Shown piece by piece: positions 50,552 through 60,509 of a stretch of 64,000 bases of DNA (position 1 is its first letter; each line of letters opens with the position of its first letter). The DNA lies in the NCBI RefSeq assembly GCF_001484965.1, contig NZ_LLYY01000014.1, positions 1 to 64,000 of the forward strand, written 5' to 3'. The position numbers and the translations under genes are program-made. The notes under the pieces are model-generated. The model was given only the letters and a program-made list of their open reading frames with translations, made no database searches and was not told the DNA's origin. Source of the stretch: Shouchella shacheensis (GTDB taxonomy: Bacteria; Bacillota; Bacilli; Bacillales; Bacillaceae_D).

Positions 50552-50709
50552 TCGATAACTTCTCATTGGTAAGATCCCTATATAATACTTTTTTCATTTG
50601 ACGTCTTTCTATGCATATGGTAATTTAAAATTACATAAAATATTGAACAACGTATTTGTTTATCGCGAGAGATTTTGTTCTTGCTGTAAATCATTGCGTT
50701 CAAGTAAGA

Positions 50710-50759
50710 AGCCCCGGAATCTGTCGTAAGTCTCAATCCTTACCACAAATTCTCGGGCT
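50710..50759 (+). terminator. Long imperfect terminator stem
   Basis: AGCCCCGGAATCTGTCGTAAG pairs, with three mismatches, with CTTACCACAAATTCTCGGGCT, followed by TTTTAATTTTT on the plus strand. It could end the plus-strand peptide transcript from 50.45 kb. Confidence 0.7.
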
Positions 50760-50760
50760 T

Positions 50761-52305
50761 TTAATTTTTATACCGCAAAAAGTCATAAATTTTAACTACT
50801 CTTCTAAAATTAGTTGCTATTTGTCTAGTTTGTATTTCTAAAATATTTGGGGTCTCATTAAATGTTGTCTGTAAAAAATTGCAAAGTTCATCTAAATTAA
50901 TCTCTTCCTCGCTAAGAAAACAGATATATTCTAAACTTCTAGCTAACTCAAATTCCTCAGCTATCGCATTAACAGATCTATGCTCAATATTAACAGTCCT
51001 ACTCCTATTAATTAATCCTTTGTTTAAAAATTGTTTTAGTTCAGTCTTTATTTCCTTTTCTATTTGTTCGGGCAAAGGTTCTTCATAGTCTTTGATATAT
51101 TTATAAATAGGTATACTATTACTATGCCGCCTTAATAAAGTTGGAAGAGCCTTTTCGACAATCAATACTGGGTCAAAGTTTTTATTGTCAAATATTATAT
51201 CCTCATAAATTTCCTTAACAGATACTCCTTCATAGCCCTTTTCAGCAAAATACCTAATAACTCCAACACCTACGACAATTTCTAAATCCTCTAATTTATC
51301 ATCTTCTAGATTCATTACCTGTAGACTTTGTTTAGGCTCATTTGACAAGACTAAATCATAGATTTCACTTTTAAGCTTTCTTAAAATTGGCGCCTTATAC
51401 TTGGATTGTATTAGTGTTAATGATTCATAAAACCAAGAATAATCTTTTATATATAAGTAAGTCATATCAATTCTTTTACCGTTTTTAAAACTTTTTTGGA
51501 AAGTACTAATCCTATCTGGATCATCAGAATTATTCCACTCTACAAATATAAAACGATCCCTAAGAATTTCCAATTGGTCTTCATTTAAACATTCAACAAT
51601 TGAAGATAATATTTCTTCGATATTCGGATCATTTATTGAATAACCAATAAAAATGATTGGATGCTCTAAAAATAAAGTGAGAATTTTGGAAGCTAGGTAG
51701 GCATTCTTATTTATAAACTCTTTATAATCCTCTTCGTTTATAACAATAGATTCTGGTTGTGTTACACACCCATGAATTTTATAAATCTCTGCTATTCCTT
51801 GAATTACAGAGAAAATTAGTTCTTCCTGACCAATAAATACGTCGTAATCATTAAAACAGGATTCCAGATATATGCTTACTGCTGAGATTCTTAAAGAGAT
51901 CTATCTCCTCTTGGTATTCAGAGTTGAAATTCTCTTGTTTGCTCTTTAAGTCTTCTGCAATATCTATTTTAAAAGGCGAGATCCCTGCCAACGCCGCTTC
52001 CTTATGGCGCTTTCTAGCTCTCTTATACTGTGGGTCATGTAACCATCTCTTATTAAAATCATGTTCAATAAGAGAGGCAATTTTAGGATTTTCACCAACA
52101 GGAGTTACGAGGTTTTTAAATCCTCTTTGTACATACGGTAACCAAAGTCTGATTTCTTTGCAATTCTTGCATAGTTCTCTAATAAGCCATCCCAACTCTC
52201 TGTCTGCAAATACCTCCGCGATAACCCCGCTCCAACGAATAAAAAAGGTAACGTATCAAAAGTCTTCAACTTATTTTCAAGAATCTGTTTGATATTCGAA
52301 GTCAT
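50761..52305 (-). pseudogene. SIR2-family (SIR2_2) defence-type gene, two lesions
   Basis: GGAGGTG and ATG 52305 start FDTLPFLFVGAGLSRRYL with the NAD-binding GAGxS. An A-run near 52130 is one base short, which shifts the frame from MYKEDL into NLVTPVGENPKIASLI. Near 51870 a deletion between GAATC repeats removes the usual ITTNYD segment and shifts again into ESCFNDYDVFIGQEE. The catalytic-His region YKIHGCVT and FIGYSINDPNIEEI follow, then a helical C-terminus. SIR2 proteins of this type deplete NAD in phage defence. This copy should be inactive. Confidence 0.85.
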
Positions 52306-52449
52306 TTTATGCACCTCCATTTAGAAATTTATTCTTTTAAATTCTTATAAGTGCCTACAATACCTCATTAATACATGAGGACCTAACCATATTTTATCTA
52401 AATTATCACGCTATAATAATGCATTCTGTTAAAACTACATTAAGCTTTT

Positions 52450-53070
52450 TTAATTCACATTTTCCATCAATTCTTTTTCTAAATAGTGGATAACAAATGA
52501 TGTTCCTACTGGTGAAAAGGTATTTATTTCATTTGCCATATAATGAAACAATTGTTTTATCTTTAGCTTATTATCTCGGTTATCAAAATGTTTAAGTAGA
52601 TATGCCTTTAAAATAGTTGTATATGCAATCACAGTTTGCTTTTTGAATAGCCCATTATTAAGTAAAATTGGGATTTTAGTGTATTTAACTTCGTCCCTTA
52701 TCAACTCATTCGTTGACAAAACATCCCCCCTGAAATCTAAATCAAATACTTTGCCGATCCATTCTACCATTAATTTGTATTTTTGCGGATCGATATTCCC
52801 AGTAGTTTTTGATCTGGATGCTTCCTCACATGCTAGCGCATATATGATTCTAGATGCATATTTCTTAACTATATTAATTACCTTCTCAAAATCAGTTTTT
52901 TGGCTACCATAGTATTTTTCAAAATAGGAGTCATCTTCAACGTAATATCTAGCCATTATGGCAAAATTCGTATCCAATACAAACATAAACTTACTATTAT
53001 TGTTTTCTCGAATTAATTTATCAATATCTTCTATTCTACCATCAACCCATGCTGTAGAAAATACACTCAA
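52450..53070 (-). CDS. PIN-like domain protein
   Basis: 206 residues. FMFVLDTNFAIMARYYV puts the first PIN acidic residue at Asp33; ALACEEAS near residue 79-86 could supply the second acidic position. The rest is helical. AAGGAG lies 9 bases before a TTG start. It sits directly upstream of the SIR2-family gene on the same strand and in the same AT-rich patch, so it may belong to the same defence or toxin unit. The function is inferred from fold only. Confidence 0.7.
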   Translation of the reverse strand: MSVFSTAWVDGRIEDIDKLIRENNNSKFMFVLDTNFAIMARYYVEDDSYFEKYYGSQKTDFEKVINIVKKYASRIIYALACEEASRSKTTGNIDPQKYKLMVEWIGKVFDLDFRGDVLSTNELIRDEVKYTKIPILLNNGLFKKQTVIAYTTILKAYLLKHFDNRDNKLKIKQLFHYMANEINTFSPVGTSFVIHYLEKELMENVN

Positions 53071-53344
53071 TACTTTTAACTCCTTCCATAATTATAACTA
53101 TACAATGCATCCGAAAGAGAACTCAATGAATTCTTTTGTATTTTCATTCCACAACGGAATAAAGACCTAACTAATCAATAATGGCATGAATTCCCCCTAT
53201 CTGAGTTGCCATGTTCTTGTTGTAATAGTTTATGAAAATGATTTATCTTAGGTTTCAGGCGAAATTATAACGATAGCCTTCACTCCAGCTCCTTACTAAC
53301 AATTTCCGCCCGTTTTTGAAAGAAAGTCCCTTTCAGTTTTACCA

Positions 53345-53824
53345 CTACTTATGATAAGGCTCCCCCCTCACAATCCGAAAACTCCGGTACACCTGCTCCA
53401 CAAGCACAAGGCGCATCAGCTGGTGCGGAAACGTCATTTTCGAAAAGCTCAATTTCTCGTCCGCCCGGGCCAGCACTTCCTCCGACAGCCCCAGCGACCC
53501 GCCGATCACAAATACCACCTTGCTTCTCCCGTGAGTCGCTAGCTTCTCCAAGTCCGCGGCCAGCTGCTCGGAGGTTTTCATCTTCCCCTCAATCGCGAGC
53601 ACAATCACATAGGCATCACCGGAAATCTTCGCTAAGAGCCGCTCTCCCTCTTTTTGCTTAACGATCCGCATGTCCTGCTCACTAAGGGTTTCCGGTGCTT
53701 TTTCATCGGCAACTTCAATCACCTGAACCTTGGCATAGGCTCCGAGCCTCTTTATGTACTCGTCGATTCCATGTTTTAAGTACTTTTCTTTCAGTTTTCC
53801 TACCGTAACTATCGAGATATTCAC
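53345..53824 (-). CDS. rlmH: 23S rRNA (pseudouridine1915-N3)-methyltransferase RlmH
   Basis: 159 residues, identical in length to B. subtilis RlmH when the GTG at 53824 is used. AAAGGAG lies 11 bases upstream; an ATG three codons earlier is too close to it. The SPOUT knot motifs are VIALAIEGK-like [25 protein letters not shown] and the C-terminal RGEPYHK. It methylates pseudouridine 1915 on the assembled ribosome. In staphylococci its 3' end is the SCC attachment site. Here an AT-rich accessory patch also lies next to it. Confidence 0.95.
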   Translation of the reverse strand: MNISIVTVGKLKEKYLKHGIDEYIKRLGAYAKVQVIEVADEKAPETLSEQDMRIVKQKEGERLLAKISGDAYVIVLAIEGKMKTSEQLAADLEKLATHGRSKVVFVIGGSLGLSEEVLARADEKLSFSKMTFPHQLMRLVLVEQVYRSFRIVRGEPYHK

Positions 53825-53860
53825 GTTGTGCATAACTCCTTTCGCTGCGAATTACATAGT

Positions 53861-53882
53861 TTATCCACAAAATTTATCCACA
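53861..53882 (+). promoter_or_regulatory. Two tandem perfect DnaA boxes
   Basis: TTATCCACA occurs at 53861-53869 and again at 53874-53882, in the same orientation with 13-bp spacing, between rlmH and yyzF. This could titrate DnaA or regulate rlmH. The full origin cluster is not in the window. Confidence 0.85.
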
Positions 53883-53904
53883 TATCAACAGTGTGTATAT
53901 CTAA

Positions 53905-54063
53905 TTATTTCGTGACAGTGTAGACGGCTTGTTGGGTGCAGTAGCTGCATGTGGGAGCTGCACGCTGCGCACCGCTTATTTTTTCAATCACCGGCGCTAC
54001 TTCAAACTCGTCCACGGCCACGTCTAGCGCTAATTCTATATGTTCGTCGCATGCGTAAATCAT
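53905..54063 (-). CDS. yyzF: CxxH/CxxC protein YyzF
   Basis: 52 residues. It starts MIYACDEHIELALD, giving CxxH at residues 5-8, and has CSYC at 39-42, the CxxC pair of the BA_5709/YyzF family. These probably bind one metal ion. AAGGAAGG precedes the ATG. Its place between htrC and rlmH is conserved in Bacillus. The function is unknown. Confidence 0.9.
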   Translation of the reverse strand: MIYACDEHIELALDVAVDEFEVAPVIEKISGAQRAAPTCSYCTQQAVYTVTK

Positions 54064-54126
54064 CGTATCCTTCCTTTCTCATCCGCTGTCATTATACCAT
54101 ACCCCTCCCGCCTTATCCCCAGATCG

Positions 54127-54249
54127 ACATGCGCAGGCGGGTCGACCAGAAGCGAGAATTTTGGAAGGCCTGCTACTTGAAATCCCGATTTTGGATTTCA
54201 GGGCAGGACTGAAAAATCTCAAGCTTCTTCCCGCCGGAGCTGGACAAAA
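54127..54249. repeat. Dispersed ~125-bp repeat, single copy
   Basis: It matches the tandem copies at 62111-62400 in the same orientation, with shared blocks GCAGGCGGGT, ATTTTGGA, GGCCTGCTACT and TTGGATTTCAGGGCAGGAC. The ends GCAGGCGGG and CCCGCC can pair, so the unit may fold as a large hairpin. Confidence 0.8.
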
Positions 54250-54253
54250 ACAC

Positions 54254-54286
54254 AAAAAAAGCGCACCCCGAAGGCGCGCTTTTTTC
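54254..54286 (-). terminator. Terminator of htrC
   Basis: AAGCGCACC pairs with GGCGCGCTT around CCGAA and is flanked by A-runs and T-runs on both sides. It lies 10 bases after the htrC stop codon. Confidence 0.88.
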
Positions 54287-54295
54287 CACATGCGG

Positions 54296-55510
54296 TTAAA
54301 TGTCTTGCTGTTCCTCAAGCGTGACGTCTACGGTTTGCTCTTCGCCGTCACGGTACAGCGTAAGCGAGAGGGTGTCGCCCACTTCTACGTCTGTGTAAAG
54401 AATTTTACGAAGCCCTTGCCCGTCTTCAATGTCTTCGCCGTTGACGCCTGTGATCACGTCACGTTCTTGGATGCCGGCATCTGCGGCTGAAGAGTTCGGT
54501 GCGACACCTGTGACAATAATTCCGTCGGTCACATCTTCCGGTAGGTTCAGCGTTTCTTGCCAGTGGGCGCTTGGAATTTCCGCGAGTGAGCGGAGGGTGA
54601 TGCCAAGCTGCGGCCTGCGAACTTCTCCGTGGGTTTCAATGTCTTCGATGATTGGCTGCACGATGGAGGATGGAATTGCAAAGCCGATGCCCTCTGTTTG
54701 ACCGGCAATTTTCATGGAGTTAATGCCGATGACTTCCCCGTTAATATTCACGAGCGCCCCACCGCTGTTCCCAGGGTTGATCGCTGCATCGGTTTGCAGC
54801 ACTTCGGCATTCCAGTCGACTTGGCCGTCTCCAGTAAGGTCGACAGGGATGCTGCGCTCCGTGGCACTAATAATGCCTTGGGTCACGGTACTTGCAAACT
54901 CAAGCCCGAGTGGATTGCCGATGGCGACCGCTGGTTCTCCGGACCTAAGGGAATCTGAATCCCCAAACTCTGCCACGGTGTCCACATTCTCACCGTCGAT
55001 GAGCAGGACGGCCAGATCCGTCAACTCATCGTTCCCAAGCACTTCCGCTTCGACGCGTGTGCCGTCGGTTAAGGCGACTTCCACTTCTGAGGCGCCTTCA
55101 ATCACATGGTTGTTTGTCACCACATAGGCACTGTCGCCTTCTTTTTTATAAATCACGCCTGAGCCCGTGCCCTGCTCGCTGTTTTCTCCCGTTCCAAATA
55201 AATCGTTCTGCTGCATATTGAGGACCCCAACAACCGAATCAGACACGCCTTCAACGGCATCCGTCACGGCGGAATTCACATCTAAATTGATGGTATTCTC
55301 CGCTACGGGCGTCTCGTTTTGCACATCCTCGTTATTTGTACCCGATTCACTTGGCTCATCGTCCAGTCCCGCTCCCAGACTCGACATCACAGGTGAAGCG
55401 ATCAGCACAAGTACCCCGCCAATCACCGCCCCTCCGAAGGCTGACCACATCGATGAGCGTTTGCGTGGTTCATTGTATCTAGACTCTCTATCTTGATCAT
55501 AATAACCCAT
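54296..55510 (-). CDS. htrC: Membrane-anchored serine protease HtrC (YyxA), HtrA/Do family
   Basis: 404 residues. A cytoplasmic N-terminus is followed by one membrane helix (about 23-45). The trypsin-like triad is His135 (TNNHVIEG), Asp165 (ELTDLAVL) and Ser249 (NPGNSGGAL). A PDZ domain covers about 305-395. It is an extracytoplasmic quality-control protease. It follows walJ downstream, as in B. subtilis, with a 190-base gap that leaves room for its own promoter. Confidence 0.95.
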   Translation of the reverse strand: MGYYDQDRESRYNEPRKRSSMWSAFGGAVIGGVLVLIASPVMSSLGAGLDDEPSESGTNNEDVQNETPVAENTINLDVNSAVTDAVEGVSDSVVGVLNMQQNDLFGTGENSEQGTGSGVIYKKEGDSAYVVTNNHVIEGASEVEVALTDGTRVEAEVLGNDELTDLAVLLIDGENVDTVAEFGDSDSLRSGEPAVAIGNPLGLEFASTVTQGIISATERSIPVDLTGDGQVDWNAEVLQTDAAINPGNSGGALVNINGEVIGINSMKIAGQTEGIGFAIPSSIVQPIIEDIETHGEVRRPQLGITLRSLAEIPSAHWQETLNLPEDVTDGIIVTGVAPNSSAADAGIQERDVITGVNGEDIEDGQGLRKILYTDVEVGDTLSLTLYRDGEEQTVDVTLEEQQDI

Positions 55511-55697
55511 TGATTCTTTGCCCCCCTACGCTATTTGCAATCCTAAGCTTAATACCTTTAGTATACCCTACTGTGTGGAAAGGTCTAGGCTGCGCTTGAC
55601 TTTTCGAAGATTTTTGATTCCCTTTTAACAATCATTGATAACTTATGCGTCAATTTTGTAAAAAGCCTAGTATAGGTATACACGTTTTTCTCAACTA

Positions 55698-56501
55698 TTA
55701 AACGACCGCTAGTGGTGTTGGGGTAAGGGGGTCCGTGTCATACAGCGCTAGCGATTCGCCAATCCGATGTCCTTCCTGCTTCAGCGTCTGTTCAACGGTA
55801 AGGCGAGCAAGGTCCTTCATGTTGTTATCCAGGCTTAAGTGGGCCAGATAAATGCGGGAGGTGTTGTCGCTAATAACATCGTTTAAGGCAAGAGCGGAGT
55901 CTTCATTCGATACATGCCCGAGATCGCTTAATATCCGGCGTTTGACATTCCACGGATAGCGACCCACGCGAAGCATGTTCAAGTCATGGTTGGACTCAAA
56001 CACATACATGTCTGCGCCTTCAATCGTTGCTTTGATTCGTTCGCTCACATAGCCCATATCGGTAGCGAGTACAAGTTTGCGGCCTTCGTGGCGAAAAACA
56101 AAGAACATCGGGCTCGCCGCATCATGAGAGACGCCAAAGGATTCGATTTCAAGATCAGCGAACGATTTTACCTCGCCGCGTTCAAAGGCGAATTTTTGTT
56201 CGAGTGGAATTTGCCCAATGGACGTGTCCATCGCTTTCCATGTTTTCTCATTCGCATAGATGGGGAGCCGGTGTTTGCGTGCAAAAATCCCGACTCCTTT
56301 TATATGATCGCTGTGCTCATGGGTGACAAGCACAGCGTCGAGTTTTTTCGGGTCACGATCAATGCGATGAAAGAGCTCATCCATTTTCTTTCCACTGAGC
56401 CCAGCATCGATGAGCACACGCTTAGACCCCGTTTCTACATACATTGCGTTGCCGGTACTGCCACTGGCCAGCACACTAAATCGCAAAGCCACACTCCTCA
56501 T
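55698..56501 (-). CDS. walJ: Metallo-beta-lactamase-fold exonuclease-like WalJ (YycJ)
   Basis: 267 residues. The metal site motif is [11 protein letters not shown] near residue 60, with further ligands in [17 protein letters not shown] and [28 protein letters not shown] is the family start. The coded ATG at 56501 nearly touches AGGGAG; a TTG at 56486 has GAGGAG 6 bases upstream and would give the family-like MRFSVLASG start. The protein is linked to coordinating replication with cell-wall control. It is the last gene of the wal operon proper. Confidence 0.94.
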   Translation of the reverse strand: MRSVALRFSVLASGSTGNAMYVETGSKRVLIDAGLSGKKMDELFHRIDRDPKKLDAVLVTHEHSDHIKGVGIFARKHRLPIYANEKTWKAMDTSIGQIPLEQKFAFERGEVKSFADLEIESFGVSHDAASPMFFVFRHEGRKLVLATDMGYVSERIKATIEGADMYVFESNHDLNMLRVGRYPWNVKRRILSDLGHVSNEDSALALNDVISDNTSRIYLAHLSLDNNMKDLARLTVEQTLKQEGHRIGESLALYDTDPLTPTPLAVV

Positions 56502-56519
56502 CTCCCTGCCTAGAATTGC

Positions 56520-57407
56520 CTACGTCCTCGCCTGCGTCTCCTCGATTTCCCCGTTTTCCTGCTCGTCTTCTTCGTCCTCCTCATTTGGCGCCAATTCCTC
56601 GACATTGCCGATGGCCTCTTCGCGAGTGGCATCCACAAGCAGCTCCTCGGTGCCTTCTTCATTTTCCACCGTGATTTTCCACATGGGCGCGAAGACTTCT
56701 ACACTAAGATCCTCCAAAAAGAAACTGTGATAGCCAAGTTCGACATCTTCCACTCGATCGTTTCGTTGGATGTTCTGGGTGTTCAACAGCACTTCAATCG
56801 CCCGCAAGCTGGAGGCCATCTCTCTAGGCCCCTGATTTTCTTCAAATTGGTAGCGGCGCTGCTCATACCCCGTAATCTCTCCGTCCTCATTCAGGGAAAG
56901 AACAAGCGGCTCGTCCGTTCCATAGAGATACGTCGTCTTCCCCTCATAGACCTGATTAAAATAAACAAGCCCATTTCCCTCATCAAACCGGCTATAGGTG
57001 TACTGATCTCCTCCCCGAACATAGGTCGTGAGAAAAGAAGCCAGTTCGCTAGAGAGGCTTGTCGAATCATCTTGTTCACTCGGCTCGATGTCAAATGGTT
57101 CATCTAGCTCCGAGGAGATGGTGGTCAACGACGGGTCTAGGCGTATGTCTTGACTCGGTAAACCCTCAAGTTCGCTTTCCTCGAATACTTCTAAATCGCC
57201 CACAACTACACTGGGTGTTCGCTCTCCCTCTGGTAGCTCGTCGGGGAGAGCAATATTATTTTCCTCTTCTAGCGTTTCCTCGATCGTGCTTGACGGTCTC
57301 GTATCAATCTGGCTGCTTTGGTACTTGTCGAGCAACTGCCAACCGAGAAAGACGTTCAAGAACAGGAAGGTCACAATGAAAATTGACTTTGTCCTATTCC
57401 AATTCAT
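56520..57407 (-). CDS. walI: WalI (YycI), regulator of WalK
   Basis: 295 residues. One N-terminal membrane helix (about 8-26) anchors an extracytoplasmic YycI domain that resembles two PepSY-like repeats. It ends with an acidic tail (NEEDEEDEQENGEIEE). With WalH it contacts WalK in the membrane and dampens kinase activity. AGGAGAACGACT precedes ATG 57407, and the gene overlaps the end of walH by 14 bases. Confidence 0.94.
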   Translation of the reverse strand: MNWNRTKSIFIVTFLFLNVFLGWQLLDKYQSSQIDTRPSSTIEETLEEENNIALPDELPEGERTPSVVVGDLEVFEESELEGLPSQDIRLDPSLTTISSELDEPFDIEPSEQDDSTSLSSELASFLTTYVRGGDQYTYSRFDEGNGLVYFNQVYEGKTTYLYGTDEPLVLSLNEDGEITGYEQRRYQFEENQGPREMASSLRAIEVLLNTQNIQRNDRVEDVELGYHSFFLEDLSVEVFAPMWKITVENEEGTEELLVDATREEAIGNVEELAPNEEDEEDEQENGEIEETQART

Positions 57408-58704
57408 AGTCGTTCTCCTGCGCAAATGAAACCCGTTTCCACTCACCCTCGTACTCATAGAACCAAGCCGGCTCTACAGAAACAAAGCTCGTATTCGGGG
57501 CGCTCATGTGATAGCCGATCTGCAAGTTGGTGAGCTTGTCTAGCTCGAACGACGGCTGATCCTGTAACCGTTCCATTACCTCAACCCCTGCGGGCAGCTC
57601 TACTTTTCCATCTTCCTCTAGAGGTTCGTTGTTCAAGTAGAAGATCGGCCGGTTGTAATCTGTCATCTGCAGGCCGACACGCCTTACTTCCATTATCATT
57701 TGACCTTCTCCCCGGTACGTATAGACGGGGACATGGTTTAAGGAAAAGCGGAATTCCGCGTGTTCAGAATTGCCATCGTCCGTCCAACGGCTCAGCGCGT
57801 ACTCATCGGTCCATCCGCCATTGCTATTGACATAATCAATCGCTCTTTCCGCTATATGGGTGCTGCTTCTCTCTGGATCACTTGAATACAGCGGATTGCG
57901 GTACTCTAAGAACGTCCCATTCGAATTGGTTCTAACCATGCGGCTTCCGGCCGTATAGACTCTGTCCGACGTAACGTTTTGCCTAGTCGCTTCTTCGTTG
58001 AAAAGGAGATCGTTAAACTGGCCGACCGGCATGGTTTCCACCCTGTAGGTCTCAGGTCGCATCGTCTCTTCGGTTACCGTCGTATACAGGGTCTCTCTTA
58101 GTAGCATCTCTTCGCTTTCCGACTCTTTGACAACCTCAGCTGGCCTCTCCTCCTCATTCAAAAGGAGAAGCTCGCTTAATTCGGTGGGACCCATTGTTGT
58201 TTCGATGTTGATCACCTGTTCTTCTCGATTCGAAGCGAGTTGGAGATTCACTTGCTGGCTTTCGACGTTCTCATACACAAGGAGGCGATCGACATCACGG
58301 ATTGGCAGAGAGACCTCATCCGGGTTTAAATCAAAGAGCTGAATGAACATTTCTCTAGGGATCGCGTCCGGAAAAATGATTTCAATTCCTTGCCCTGCCA
58401 CCGCTGGTTCCATGATCGTTTGGTTTCCTAACCCTGTTTCTAGCAGCGCTTCATAGACATCTGTAAACAATTGCGACCCCCTCGGAAGGATCGAGTGTTC
58501 TTCCCCCCGGTGGAAAACGATCTGTTCTGGCTGCACAAGCTCCGTGAAAATCCGACCCTCGCCAAGATCGTTGTCAACAACCTCCTGCGTGGTCTCAGCT
58601 AGGGGGCCACTGCTTGGCTGAAAGGTCCATAGCTGATAGGTGAGAAAAAAACTGAGCGTAATGAGTCCAATTAACACGCCTGTTTTCGTTCGTTCGTACT
58701 TCAC
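57394..58704 (-). CDS. walH: WalH (YycH), regulator of WalK
   Basis: 436 residues. One N-terminal membrane helix (about 8-26) is followed by a three-domain extracytoplasmic region. YycH features include QIVFHRGEEHSIL near 60 and TETMRPETYRVETM-type segments later. It acts with WalI on the WalK sensor. Its start overlaps the walK stop (58701-58704), so it is translationally coupled. Confidence 0.94.
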   Translation of the reverse strand: MKYERTKTGVLIGLITLSFFLTYQLWTFQPSSGPLAETTQEVVDNDLGEGRIFTELVQPEQIVFHRGEEHSILPRGSQLFTDVYEALLETGLGNQTIMEPAVAGQGIEIIFPDAIPREMFIQLFDLNPDEVSLPIRDVDRLLVYENVESQQVNLQLASNREEQVINIETTMGPTELSELLLLNEEERPAEVVKESESEEMLLRETLYTTVTEETMRPETYRVETMPVGQFNDLLFNEEATRQNVTSDRVYTAGSRMVRTNSNGTFLEYRNPLYSSDPERSSTHIAERAIDYVNSNGGWTDEYALSRWTDDGNSEHAEFRFSLNHVPVYTYRGEGQMIMEVRRVGLQMTDYNRPIFYLNNEPLEEDGKVELPAGVEVMERLQDQPSFELDKLTNLQIGYHMSAPNTSFVSVEPAWFYEYEGEWKRVSFAQENDYELE

Positions 58705-60509
58705 CCTATTCCCCCCTTAAATGTGGAATATGGCAGTGTGACGTAAATCGTCGTTCCTTGGTTGTACTCACTATGCACCCAGATGTCTCCGTCATGCGCG
58801 TGTACGTATTCTTGGGCGATCGCTAGACCCAACCCTGTTCCGCCGACCGTTCTGGCGCGTGCCTTATCGACCCGATAAAAGCGTTCAAAGATCTTCTTTT
58901 GAGCTTCTTGTGGGATCCCTAAGCCTTCATCGGCGATGCTGATACGTGCTTTATTTTCCTGGTGCAAGAGTGTAACGGTCACATTGCCACCTTTTGGCGA
59001 ATACTTCATCGCGTTCGATATAATATTATCAAGTACTTGTGTGATTTTATCTGAGTCTATGTGTGCATACATTGGCTGCTTCACGATGTGGCGGTGAAAG
59101 TGAATGTTTTTCTCCGTAGCGATGATCTCAAAGCGATCCACCACTTCATGAAGAAAGCTGCCAAGGTCCACCCAGTTCATCTTCAGGCGATAATCCTGAC
59201 TATCTATTTTCGAAAGCTGTAGCAAGTCATTCACAAGACGAATCATACGCTCCGTTTCATTTTGAGTGACGCCAAGAAACCGAGGGGCAATCTCCTCATC
59301 ACTTAGGGCCCCGTCCGCCAGTGCTTCAAGATAGCTTTTCATGGTGGTCAGAGGCGTTCGTAGCTCATGCGAGACATTGGCGACAAACTCGCGGCGTTCC
59401 TCTTCAATCTTTTCTTTTTCCGTCACGTCATGAAGGACGCTAATCAGCCCGTTAATCGGCCCATCCTCCTCTTGAATCACGGAGAAGCTCGCTTCGAGAA
59501 CAAACGGCTCCTCTTCACTGCTCTTATCAATTAACACCGAGTCCGACTGATTGTACAAGTCATAGATGGTAAATGAGTCCCCTAGCTTTAACACTTCAGT
59601 AAGCGGCTTTTGCATCATCTGTTTAAGCGACACCCCTAACAGCTCTTCCGCTCGGCGGTTCAGCAAAATGACGTCGCCGTTTTGGTCGGTGGCAACGACT
59701 CCGTCCGTCATATGAGCGAGGACCGATTTTAAGCGTTTTTGCTCGCGGTCCCGCATTAATGTGGTGTCATGAAGCTTTTTCGTTAGTTCATTAAACGACA
59801 TCGCCAGTTGGCCAATCTCATCTGTGCTATGGACGTGAACATGCTTTGTGAAATCGCCATGGCCCATGCGCAAGGCCTGCTTTCGCATGTCAAGAATCGG
59901 AGCCGTAATTGTTCGGGCAAGCAAAATCACAAGCACCGCCGTGATCAAAAGCGAAATCACAGTGGCGGTTATAAAGATATTATTAATTTCCGATACATGC
60001 GCATGAACGCCCTCAACCGAAGACTCCACGTAGATCGCGCCAATCACTTCTTCCCCGCTTTCGGAACGGACAGGTTCCGCATACACGAAGAAGCGCTCGC
60101 CGTCATCACTCAGTTCGATGAAATCTCCTTCTTCAAATAAGAGCGCACGCTTCACCACACCATCTGGCCTCTGCTGTCCGATCACATCGGAATCCGCGAT
60201 GTCTGAACTCGCCTCAATCACACTATCCATATTCACAAACTGCGCCTTGGCATCGTCAAGGTTGAACGTGCTGCGCAGCAGTCCCGCGAGGTTCTGTTCA
60301 TCCTCCGGCTTTGCGAGTTCCTGTGTCACGCCCGTTGCAAGCACTTTGATCCGATCCTCAACCATCGTGTCATGATTTTCAAGCAACTGCTGTTCCAGCT
60401 GCCTGGAAAAATAGACGCCGATTATCTGCATCGCCACAACAATCAGCAATACGTAGATGATGATGAGTTTAAAGCGAATCGATTTAAAGAAGCCGACATT
60501 CCGCTCCAT
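58701..60509 (-). CDS. walK: Essential cell-wall sensor histidine kinase WalK (YycG)
   Basis: 602 residues: TM1 (about 11-31), an extracellular sPAS-like sensor, TM2 (about 182-202), HAMP (about 203-255), a PAS domain (about 260-370), then DHp with NVSHELRTPLTTMKSYLEAL as phospho-acceptor region and an HATPase_c domain (ISNAMKYSP, DEGLGIP, GTGLGLAIAQ). It controls cell-wall hydrolase genes via WalR. It follows the walR stop codon directly (TAA ATG). Confidence 0.97.
   Translation of the reverse strand: MERNVGFFKSIRFKLIIIYVLLIVVAMQIIGVYFSRQLEQQLLENHDTMVEDRIKVLATGVTQELAKPEDEQNLAGLLRSTFNLDDAKAQFVNMDSVIEASSDIADSDVIGQQRPDGVVKRALLFEEGDFIELSDDGERFFVYAEPVRSESGEEVIGAIYVESSVEGVHAHVSEINNIFITATVISLLITAVLVILLARTITAPILDMRKQALRMGHGDFTKHVHVHSTDEIGQLAMSFNELTKKLHDTTLMRDREQKRLKSVLAHMTDGVVATDQNGDVILLNRRAEELLGVSLKQMMQKPLTEVLKLGDSFTIYDLYNQSDSVLIDKSSEEEPFVLEASFSVIQEEDGPINGLISVLHDVTEKEKIEEERREFVANVSHELRTPLTTMKSYLEALADGALSDEEIAPRFLGVTQNETERMIRLVNDLLQLSKIDSQDYRLKMNWVDLGSFLHEVVDRFEIIATEKNIHFHRHIVKQPMYAHIDSDKITQVLDNIISNAMKYSPKGGNVTVTLLHQENKARISIADEGLGIPQEAQKKIFERFYRVDKARARTVGGTGLGLAIAQEYVHAHDGDIWVHSEYNQGTTIYVTLPYSTFKGGIG

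Noticed and set aside
50761-53344. Calling the patch beside rlmH an SCC-type cassette
   Set aside because: No ccr recombinase gene and no second att-like copy of the rlmH 3' end were found in the window. Only the position is suggestive.
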